Source: Isochrysis galbana (taxonomy: Eukaryota; Haptophyta; Isochrysidales; Isochrysidaceae). Taken from it: a stretch of 64,000 bases of DNA. The DNA is taken from assembly GCA_018136815.1 (NCBI GenBank), contig CM030942.1, positions 745,797 through 809,796 on the forward strand. Reading direction: 5' to 3'. The translations under genes and the position numbers were made by a program. Positions 40,777 to 48,928 of the stretch are shown piece by piece (the stretch's first letter is position 1; each line of letters starts with the position of its first letter). Under the pieces are notes generated by a model. It had not been told where the DNA came from, searched no databases, and saw only the letters and a list, made by a program, of their open reading frames with translations.

Positions 40777-41145
40777 TCAACAAGTTGACCTCTCAACATG
40801 TTGACCTCTCAACATGTTGACCTCTCAACATGTTGACCCCTCAACAAGTTGACCTCTCAACAAGTTGACCTCTCAACAAGTTGACCTCTCAACATGTTGA
40901 CCCCTCAACAAGTTGACCCCTCAACAAGTTGACCTCTCAACAAGTTGACCTCTCAACAAGTTGACCTCTCAACATGTTGACCTCTCAACATGTTGGCCCC
41001 TCAACAAGTTGACCTCTCAACATGTTGACCTCTCAACAAGTTGACTTTAACCACTGAACAAGTTGGCTCCACTCACCGAACAAGTTGGTTCCCGCCTGAA
41101 CAAGTCGTGAACAAGTTGGTTCCACCCTCAACAAGTTAATTCCAG
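40777..41145. repeat. 16-bp satellite, ~17 units plus degenerate tail
   Basis: The unit is GACCTCTCAACAAGTT or GACCTCTCAACATGTT. About 17 regular copies run to 41046, then roughly five decayed ones with GAACAAGTTGG. Each unit centres on TCAACATGTTGA, a perfect 12-bp palindrome, or on TCAACAAGTTGA, which has one mismatch. No gene overlaps. Confidence 0.95.
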
Positions 41146-41149
41146 GTAA

Positions 41150-41870
41150 AAATAAAACTCAACTCCTTCGATTTTCGAGACGAAATTCGGCGAACCCGAA
41201 CTGGAGCCCAGGGGGAATCCGAATCAACTCGCCTGGAGCGACCACGACGAACCTAGAAGACGGTGGATAACGAGGAAGGCTCGTACTCAGGCCGAAACAT
41301 TCTTGCCCAAAGAGCCTGGATACAACAGACGGACGTTGGCACTCGCCAGCCACGCGTCGACGGCCCCAGCGTCAAGGAGGTAGACGTCGTTGTCGAGCAC
41401 GAACGCGGGCGATTCCTGCGAGGGGCGGGTCGGGGCGGTCAGGATGGATTCTCCTGTGGCCAAGGCAGCCAGCCGTGTGCACGCGATGTGGGGTGCCCGG
41501 GGTCCCGGGGTGCTCCGCGGGTGACGTCCCCCCCCGCTCTAGGCACTAGATGAAGGTCGGGCGCCCGATAGCGCGGACGGATCTCGGGGGAATCGCGTGT
41601 CATGAAACAACTGCCCCGAAATAACCTTATCAGCCACTCGGCACTCGGCGCGACCGTCTGTTCTTTATTTTTATTTACACGGTTAGAGCCCCAGCGCGTG
41701 TGCAGAGGGCAGAGGGAGAGCGAGGGGGGCGGTAAAACCCACCATTTTCCACGGGAATTTTTCGTGGCGGCAGGTGAGCCCCTCCGGATTTTTTTTGGGA
41801 TTGGGAGGACGGTCAAAAAATTCAGCCCCCCCACATGTTAGTAGTTATAAATCACTGTTTGATCGCCCTA
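41150..41870 (-). mobile_element. TIR element arm with interior coding-like patch
   Basis: The minus strand starts with TA-GGGCGATCAAACAGTG at 41868 and matches the palindrome arm (21811-22130) closely to about 41540. It then departs into a GC-rich interior. There an acceptor-like CGACCCGCCCCTCGCAG at about 41432 is followed by a frame reading ESPAFVLDNDVYLLDAGAV and AWLASANVRLL; further on another frame gives VVVAPGELIRIPPGLQFGF. The copy at 11263-11800 shares the acceptor-like word and PTRPSQ-SP. It probably contains a broken element-borne gene. Confidence 0.65.
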
Positions 41871-41943
41871 TATGTCACCCATTATCATCATCGTTGGCTT
41901 CCGCATCGACGCTCCGCTAACAGAGAGACGCACCACCGCAGCA

Positions 41944-42585
41944 TCACGCTTCTCGGCGCTTGCACAGCACGAATAGGCTCGGCGTGTGCATGACACGTAG
42001 GGTATCATCAACAAACCGTTGGACCCATACTCCGGAGCCCTTTGATGGCCTACGAATCACTTCGTTCCCAAAGATGGAAAGCGCAATCTCTTTGAATGTT
42101 ACCTGGATACGCTTGTCATCAATGACGTCGCGCTCCGCATGGAGGGCCAGGCACAGCACTCCGCCAAAGAAATCAACCGCGTTGATAAACCGTTTATCAT
42201 CGACCATAGTTTGTGTCACTGAACCCACGAGCGGCCCCACCTTGCCACTGGACCCGCCCTTGGACGTGGTGTATACGAGATCCCACACTCCGGACAAAGG
42301 CGTACGTGCTGGCTCCGGGGGGCAGAAGGGCTCGAGCTCCGAGACAACCGACTCAATGGCATCCTGCTCCTCGACTGATCCTCCAATGCCGTTCCGCGGC
42401 GCCGCCCGGCACTTCGCGAGGAGCTCGGCTCTGCTGGCTGCCAGCGAGGTGCCTGTCGCGGAGAGCTGGACCACTGGACAACGATTGATTGCATCCGCCG
42501 CTATGCGCGCGCTGAGTGAAGCCCATGGCGCGGCGGTGAGCAGCAGGGGCAGCAGCGGGTGGGAGGCAGAGCCGACCCCCACCAT
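41944..42585 (-). CDS. PAP/fibrillin (plastid lipid-associated) protein
   Basis: 213 residues from ATG 42585. After a hydrophobic leader (HPLLPLLLTAAPWASLSA) and a helix-rich linker comes the PAP/fibrillin beta-barrel: LSGVWDLVYTTSKGG, INAVDFFGGVL, VTFKEIALSIFG and the terminal GVWVQRFVDDTLRVMHTPS then LFVLCKR, the hallmark D-x-x-LRV-x-R/H end. Family members coat plastoglobules and thylakoids and bind lipids; this one is therefore plastid-located by family and leader. Intronless. Divergent from the SNARE gene 225 bp away. Confidence 0.85.
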   Translation of the reverse strand: MVGVGSASHPLLPLLLTAAPWASLSARIAADAINRCPVVQLSATGTSLAASRAELLAKCRAAPRNGIGGSVEEQDAIESVVSELEPFCPPEPARTPLSGVWDLVYTTSKGGSSGKVGPLVGSVTQTMVDDKRFINAVDFFGGVLCLALHAERDVIDDKRIQVTFKEIALSIFGNEVIRRPSKGSGVWVQRFVDDTLRVMHTPSLFVLCKRREA

Positions 42586-42810
42586 TCCGAAGTGGCCGTC
42601 TCTCCCCCACCCCACAAAAAAATACAAAAATACTACATGTAGTAAGAAAAGGCAACAGTGCAACTAAAAGTAAATGAAGTGTAAGTAGGACGCTGAGCGC
42701 GGGGGCGAGCCCACTCAGCCATCACACCCCTCTCGCTCCGGTACCCCCCCTTCCGCCTACTCCGTCCTCCCGTACATCCACCCCTCTCACCCAATCGCGC
42801 GCTGGCGGGC

Positions 42811-44676
42811 ATGCACAGAGGCTCGTCAGAGCGCGATGTAGTTCTCGTTCTCTCCGACCTGACACGCAAGATCGATCACGGCCGGGAGGCGGTGCTCCAG
42901 TGTGTGGGCGAGAATGCATTTGGCTACACTGCAGAGGCAGCTGAGCGGGTCTCTGGGATGATTGAGGAGACCCTCGCGCTCTGTCGCCGCGGCGAGAAGG
43001 TGCTGCAAATGTGGTCCGCTCTATCGGCCGCCACAGTGCCAGCTGATTCCCCGGGTTCAAGCCCTCCTGCAATTGGCGCTCTAGCGGATGAAGTACACCG
43101 TGCGGTACGTGAATTCAAAGCTGTTGCAGAGGCTGCCCGCTCATCCATGGTTCAGGTTGGGTGGCGCAAACACGCAGGACCTCGCCAACATCCACAGGGG
43201 TGGGCGGAGCTCTTTGGCCGCCCAATGGTGCAAAAGAGCTGGGATCAGCTTTTCTCCATGTCAAATGATGAATCTGCCGAATCCCATGTGCAGCGCATTG
43301 GTTCTCCTGGAAATACGATGACTCCAGCGCCTTCTTCGGCGGCATTAGACATCTGGTCCAAGCGGGTGGACAACGGCAGCTTTGTTTCAAGTGGCCTGCG
43401 TAGCTGCGCTGTGGCTGCCAGTCGAGGCGGGAACTGCTCAACCCGTCTGGATACGAGCAGCGGTATTGACGGGGCATTCAACCGGGCCGCAGAAGCCATG
43501 GCGGCCGCCAACGCTCGACGTGGTGCGCTGTCAAAGGGGGAAGGAAGACTCGCGGCGAGCAGAGACATGTTTCAAGGCTCGACACTGGCTGTCGCTGAAC
43601 CTGCAACCTTACCAGAAGCGACGACAAGAGTCAGACACTTGATAGGCGGACTCCGTGATTCCACAGGTCAAGTGGAGCAGCTTACGGCAGCGTCCGCATG
43701 GAGCTTTGGCCGCGGCGTAGATGCTGAGAATGGACAATTGAAAGAAATAGAGGCGCAGGCGTTGTCAGATGCGAAGGAGGCACGTTGGCTGCTTGCTGGC
43801 ATGGTGCCATCTGCAGCCATGGCAGAGATGCATACGGAGCTTGAGACTGTCATTGGACGATTCACTGATGTAGTTGCGTTGGCGTACCAAACGATTGACC
43901 AAGTCCGTTCGACAGTTACAAATAACGGGAAGTTTCTAACGAGGAGTGTCAATAACGATGTGAAGGGCGTCAGCGCCGATCTTGGGCAAGCGGCTGAGAC
44001 TGGTTCAACTGGTTCCATCGATGTCCATGCGAGTTCATCCGGCAAGTACGAGAGATGTCCATACCATGGCCCTCGGGATCCAATGGGGTCTAGCACTCCC
44101 TTGGCGGCGCCGCAATCGGTTTCCTCGTTCGCTCGACCGGCGGGTGCGCCTCTCCCGGATGAACCAGAATCGGAAATCTTACTACGCCAACCCTTGAACG
44201 AGCAACGGTCTAGTGATCGCGACCTGAAGACACGACCTCCACCATCGCAATTGCGAACACCCTTATGCAGCACGGCTGGGAGGAGTGGAAGATTGGGGGA
44301 GGGGGGGTTGCCGCCCTACCAACCGGGACTGCAGCCACAACCAGTAGTCACTCTTCATCCGGATGAAGCCATAAGTCGTTCTCCACGGTCTCTATACCAC
44401 AAGTTACACTATGACGAAAGCAGAGAGCGCATCCTACAAGATGCGGTGAGGATCAACAATGAGTTGATTGATGAGCGGGGTCGTGCAATAGACGCCATTT
44501 CGACAGAGGTGCAGGAATTAGGTGAACTTTTCGTCGAAGTGGCCCAAATTGTCGGATCTCATGATGAGCCAATTAGACAATTCGGTCGAGATATTGATGC
44601 CGCAGAAGCGGCTACTGCGGCCGCTGCTATTGAGCTCGAGAAAGCAGCCAAGAAAGATGGTTGTGTGGTTTCGTAG
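42811..44676 (+). CDS. Qa-type t-SNARE with C-terminal CaaX box
   Basis: 621 residues, one exon. The last ~85 residues are a t-SNARE coiled coil: NNELIDERGRAIDAISTEVQ, ELGELFVEVAQIVGSHDEPI, then FGRDIDAAEAATAAAAIELE. It aligns without gaps to syntaxin (for example LHDMFMDMAMLVESQGEMI of syntaxin 1), so the zero-layer glutamine is replaced by histidine. There is no transmembrane helix. The protein ends KKDGCVVS, a farnesyl-type CaaX motif. The first 300 residues are alpha-helical with heptads, possibly an Habc-like regulator, and 380-540 are Pro/Ser-rich. It probably acts in membrane fusion at an endomembrane as a lipid-anchored Q-SNARE. Confidence 0.75.
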   Translation: MHRGSSERDVVLVLSDLTRKIDHGREAVLQCVGENAFGYTAEAAERVSGMIEETLALCRRGEKVLQMWSALSAATVPADSPGSSPPAIGALADEVHRAVREFKAVAEAARSSMVQVGWRKHAGPRQHPQGWAELFGRPMVQKSWDQLFSMSNDESAESHVQRIGSPGNTMTPAPSSAALDIWSKRVDNGSFVSSGLRSCAVAASRGGNCSTRLDTSSGIDGAFNRAAEAMAAANARRGALSKGEGRLAASRDMFQGSTLAVAEPATLPEATTRVRHLIGGLRDSTGQVEQLTAASAWSFGRGVDAENGQLKEIEAQALSDAKEARWLLAGMVPSAAMAEMHTELETVIGRFTDVVALAYQTIDQVRSTVTNNGKFLTRSVNNDVKGVSADLGQAAETGSTGSIDVHASSSGKYERCPYHGPRDPMGSSTPLAAPQSVSSFARPAGAPLPDEPESEILLRQPLNEQRSSDRDLKTRPPPSQLRTPLCSTAGRSGRLGEGGLPPYQPGLQPQPVVTLHPDEAISRSPRSLYHKLHYDESRERILQDAVRINNELIDERGRAIDAISTEVQELGELFVEVAQIVGSHDEPIRQFGRDIDAAEAATAAAAIELEKAAKKDGCVVS

Positions 44677-44835
44677 CAGCTGTTGCAACGGCCAATCGCG
44701 CGGCAAGGTATCCACATAGCTTGCTTGGTCACCCAGGCCTCCATTCACAATCTGATTTGCCCTGTTACTACTGTTACTACTGATTTGCGTTGTTGCTACA
44801 GATTTATGTTACGTCGTAAGTTTGTCATCTACATC

Positions 44836-45100
44836 TAGGGCGCAAACAGGGCTTTTTAACTACTAATATGGGGGGTTGCATTTTTTGACCATTCTCCAGA
44901 ACCTGAAGAGGGGCCGCAGGCGCGTGCCATGGCCAGAGCTGCAGGGAAGAGAGGGGGAAGAGGGAAGAGGGAGGGGAGGGGGGCGTAGCAGCTCTCAGGA
45001 GCGTGAGCTCCGTGTCAAGTGCTTGGGCCCGGGAGTTGGGCACTGGCACTGGAACCCAGGAGAATGAGTGGGGTCCGGGGGAGGCGGAGGTAGTGGTAGT
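44836..45100 (+). mobile_element. TIR element left end
   Basis: TA-GGGCGCAAACAGGGC at 44836, followed by TTTTTAACTACTAATATGGG and GCATTTTTTGACC, is the tip structure of the element family at 21788 and 41868. The body beyond about 44900 is purine-rich and does not align; no right end seen. Confidence 0.55.
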
Positions 45101-45783
45101 GGTCCACACGCGCCACCGGTTGCGGATTTTGCGAAGCATGCGAGCCGGCCGGACGGGGAAGGTGCGCTCCCTTGGCTTCTCGAGCCACGGCATCCAAGCA
45201 GCGTCCACCGTGGCGATCGCCGTGCGTGGGGAAGGAAATCTGCGGAGGGGGGGGAGCGCTGCAACGGCGCGAGCCGCAAACGGCGCTAGGGTGCCTGTAT
45301 GAGGGGTGGTTGGGCGATACACGGGCAGGGGTAGGCAGCAGGCTCACCTCCTGGCATTCTGGCAGTCCTCGGCCCCCTCGTCCCGGTCGTTATCGCTCAC
45401 GCTCGCGCTCGAGCTCCATGGCCGATCTCCGTCTTTTAACTGCTAGCATTTGTAATTTGGTTTTCGCCTTTTGCACCGCCGCCTCACGCTCACGCACCCC
45501 CAAATATCCGGCATATATGTAAGAGCTATCTATTTCGGCAGATCTGTCCAAATATCCAAAAAGTTCTGGGATGTCTTGGCGCCTGGGCCAAGACCATACG
45601 GATAATATATCGCGTAGAGAGGGGATTTTGGAAAAAATTTGGGACTTTAGTCTTCGATATGGGGTTATACTGTTAGAGAGAGGGCGCCGCACCCCCAAAC
45701 TTGCAGCCCACTTGTAGAGAGGGCCCAAACTTCTGACGAGCTCGAGCAGCCACCCAAACTTGCAAAAATGATTGTAAGAGTAT
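45101..45783. repeat. MITE-like sequence with AAACTTGC/AAATATCC words
   Basis: 45480-45600 has CCAAATATCC repeats. 45690-45770 has repeated CCCAAACTT words. TTGGCCCTA at 45790 resembles the TIR end of 37884. The left end is not found, so boundaries are uncertain. No gene supported before 45784. Confidence 0.4.
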
Positions 45784-46008
45784 TTACTTGGCCCTACCGC
45801 CGAGCTCCTGCTTCATCACCTGCGCCTTGAGAGCTCCCTTTCCCATCTCCACTTCCATAGACTCAACATGAGTAGCAACGCCCCTGAGGGCAGCATCACG
45901 AACACAAAAGGGTAGCGTGGATGGATATATCTGGTGAATGGGCACAGAGGATACCATGTGACGTTGCAGTCGGGCCGACGAATCGAAGCTCAACATCTCA
46001 TATCTCAT
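45784..46008 (-). CDS. short hypothetical protein, uncertain
   Basis: 74 codons from ATG 46008. The C-terminal 45 residues have normal protein composition and are helical (DAALRGVATHVESMEVEMGK, then LKAQVMKQELGG). It might be the last exon of a gene whose upstream part I could not place. The stop codon lies in a TIR-like word, so it could instead be element sequence. Confidence 0.25.
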   Translation of the reverse strand: MRYEMLSFDSSARLQRHMVSSVPIHQIYPSTLPFCVRDAALRGVATHVESMEVEMGKGALKAQVMKQELGGRAK

Positions 46009-46483
46009 CCGAGATGCAAGAGTTCTCCTTCGTCCTTGGGTTCTCTTGGCTCTTGGTCGTGGAGCTCAAGAGTGAAGAAAGATCTTGCAATGGTCTTGTA
46101 GACGAGTTTAGTCACTCGAGTCGATCTTTCGATGGAGAGGGTGAGGCATATTGCTACAACCAAGGGAGGGGTGGAGGTGGAATGGTGAGGCACTGCGCCC
46201 TTGCACGGTCCGACGCCGCTTCGTACAGATGTTCTTAAACGGAGCACATCTGCATCTTTCTTGGATGAAACCAGCAATAGATGGATCCATGAAGGCTAGT
46301 CCCGCTACTCCAACCCCCCCCGCCCCCCCCCCCCTCCCCGGCCCTTCCCGGCAACTTGCAACCACTAGGTGTCCTTGCTCATTTGTGCTCAGATGGTCTC
46401 ATCCTTCAAAGCATCCTTCAAAGAAGAATCGACGCAGTGCACCATGGGAAAGTCTTAGTCCAGTTATGTCTAAATGGTACGGC
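46009..46483. other. no supported gene
   Basis: Contains a C run at 46315-46337 and the presumed 3' UTR of the potassium-channel gene. Confidence 0.3.
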
Positions 46484-48315
46484 TTACCTGGACACCACGT
46501 TCGAGATAGGAGCAGGACATGCGCCCGGGGAGTGAACAGTCGGGCGTTTCGCGCCCGCAGCTAAACGTGCACATTCGGCTGTGATTCTATGCGATGCCTG
46601 TGAGGGCTGCTGCCTTTCCACTACAGTGCTCATCCGATCCAACAACTCTTCGAGACGTGATAGCCGCTGTTCGAGGCGAAGGAGCACATCTCTCGCGCCT
46701 TCACGATCAAGGTCGTCGGGGGTAGTTCGCACAGCTGCACGTGAAATTCCTGGAGCGATACTTTCTGAAGGTGCACTGCGGACAGCCATTAGCGGGGCAG
46801 TGCCTCCACCCGACAAGTCATTCTCTGAGTGCGAGGTTGTCTTGGGCGAGCGTTCGCCATGTCTCACGTTCGACATTTCCTGCGAAACAAGAATTGAGCC
46901 CGATGAATTTCGCATGGATTTTCCTTGGTATATCTGCCCACCTACTCGTAAGATCAGCCTCTCTGTGTGCATCGCATCATGGCTCGCTAATACTGGATTA
47001 CTCAAGAGTGTCAATGGCGTTCAATTCGATGTATCACAACGCATTTCCAACTGAGCACACAACTGATCTCGAGCCTAGCGGAGGAAATACCGGATTCCTT
47101 ATGTGAACTAAAGGCTGTGGCTGCATGTGGACATCTATCCCGCATTGCAGCCACTCTCTAGCTCTCTCACCTGAGAGATGATGCTGAAACTCATCGAGAT
47201 GCCAACAACGCCGGTGAACATGGCCACTGCGGCTACCGCTCGTCCAGCGGAGGTGTGTGGAACGGCATCTCCATAGCCCACTGTCGTGACAGTTACGAGT
47301 GCCCACCTACAAAGGGCAACGATCGAAACATGGATACTCAGCATCGCGCTCGCCTTAACAACGTCGGTATGATGGCAGATGTGAAGGAGCACACCATGCC
47401 CCATCACGGATGGATTGCAGGGAGGCAGGGGTGAGCTCGTCGTCTATGGGCCCACGCGCGCTGAGGTCCTCGACAACCCACACAGGACCACGGCCGCGAT
47501 AGTCGAGGATCAGTGAGCCCGCCTCGGCATGGAAGGCGAAGCCACCGAAGATGAGCACCTTGGTCAAGGATGAGGGATGTGGACAACTCGTCAAAGAACA
47601 ACGCAGACCGCCGGCTTGGTATGCCGAATTCTGCATGGAAGGGCTGGCGCACCTCAAGGCCGACGAAGAAGAGGAGCAGACGGAGCGCAGGCAAACATCT
47701 GCGAGCGCAGAGAGCGAGCGAGCGCAGTTCCTGTGATTCCTGGGCTAGTCTCAGCATACGGAGAATGCGGACGAGTCGCAACATTCGAATTGGCGAGAGG
47801 AAGGCGTTGGGCAAGAAGAAGAGGAATAGCCCAAGCCAGAAGGGTATGATGGCTGCGAGGTCAACAAGCACGAGTGGCTGGAGGGCGCAGCGCAGTCGAG
47901 CCTGGAAAGGCGTGGCGGGCAATGAAGGTGTACATCGCGAGTAATGCACGCTTCCTGCAGTAGGCCTGTGGTCCTGCTCGTACACTTCATCCCCGCGGCC
48001 ATAGGGGGCGACGTACAAGCGCAGTACGTATTCGACGGTGAAAAGGATAGCAACTGAGATGTCAATCACCTCCCAACCCCCCCACGAGGCGAGGCTGGGC
48101 TCCGATTGAAGCACGAACGCCAATGAAGAGACCACAATGATGGCCAGTGTCGCTATCTGGACATTGCGAGCGGTGCGTGAGGAGGACGGGCGATTGAGGA
48201 GGTCGTGAGCAGTTGCTTGCCATGAGGGTGGGCGGATGAGACGGCTCGTAGGCACATCCCGACCGCCGCTCCCGCCCAATGGGGCGCCCATCGTCGGGAA
48301 GGGCTCCGGCTGCAT
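46484..48315 (-). CDS. voltage-gated K+ channel, five exons
   Basis: Exons 47986-48315, 47653-47901, 47395-47558, 47171-47306 and 46484-46879, all GT-AG and in frame, give 424 residues. S1 is IATLAIIVVSSLAFVLQ and S2 about ISVAILFTVEYVLRLY. S3 is LVLVDLAAIIPFWLGLFLFF. S4 is RMLRLVRILRMLRLA, with arginines every third residue. S5 is LRLLLFFVGLEVLIFGGFAFH. The pore helix and filter WWALVTVTTVGYGD are complete only after joining exons 3 and 4. S6 is VAMFTGVVGISMSFSIIS. The S5-pore turret is long and acidic. The tail has a coiled coil (LLRLEQRLSRLEELLDRM). It should be a tetrameric, depolarisation-gated K+ channel. The last intron (46880-47170) could hide another small exon. Confidence 0.85.
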
Positions 48316-48928
48316 CGACGGCGGCACCGAGCGTCGAGCGGAGCAGAGCGTCTCTCGCGCGCGCTCTCCTCCTCCTACTATTATACCATTTCTTCCAATT
48401 CGCGTTCTGTACCTAGATGGGACATACGTATGACATTGACACACGTAATTACCAGGCCAAACACACACGTATTTCACCGTATTTTGGAGGGCCTCCGTAT
48501 TGACGGGTGGCCAAATACGGAGCGCCCGCAGGGCGCGTAGCATGTGAGAGGAGCGAGCGAGCGTCGTGGGGCCGGCCGCGGCGGCGCGGGCCTTCTCGAC
48601 CCGCTGACCCGCTGGCATCTGTATGTCTCGTGTCTCGGTGTCTCGGCGGGCCAAGGTTCCTTCCACGAGGGCAGCTTCCCTCGCAAACTCCTACTCCACA
48701 TTGGCGGCAAGACGATCCCAGTGAACTACGCCATCCGGGCGTGCAAGACCCTCCGCATGCCGGAGGCAATGCAATCGCCGCACAAGCTCATGATCCATGA
48801 TCCACGGCAGCCTACCAGCCTACCTACGCAGCTGCAAAGGGGGGGGGGGGGGGGGCGGTCGGGGGTGAAAAAAAGGGACCTCAGGTTGCACCTTCTTGTT
48901 TCCCCCCAGTGCGGCGGCATCTTCACTC
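48316..48928. other. upstream of K+ channel with an unassigned coding-like patch
   Basis: 48650-48800 on the plus strand reads GSFHEGSFPRKLLLHIGGK, then TIPVNYAIRACKTLRMP, which looks like real protein but matches nothing I know; it runs into a G tract at 48840-48856. 48474-48520 resembles an inverted pair (GTATTTC/TACGGAGGC words). The host site of the LINE insertion starts at 48929. Confidence 0.35.

Noticed and set aside
40777-41050. CRISPR-like array
   Set aside because: Repeats are 16 bp with no unique spacers, in a eukaryotic genome; this is a tandem satellite.
41944-42663. Longer N-terminus for the fibrillin gene
   Set aside because: The extension to 42663 would need a non-ATG start (TTG); the first ATG at 42585 already gives a leader-like N-terminus.
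44825-45347. Several overlapping frames on both strands with arginine- and proline-rich products
   Set aside because: GC-rich element-derived sequence; no frame is consistent and no motif is visible.
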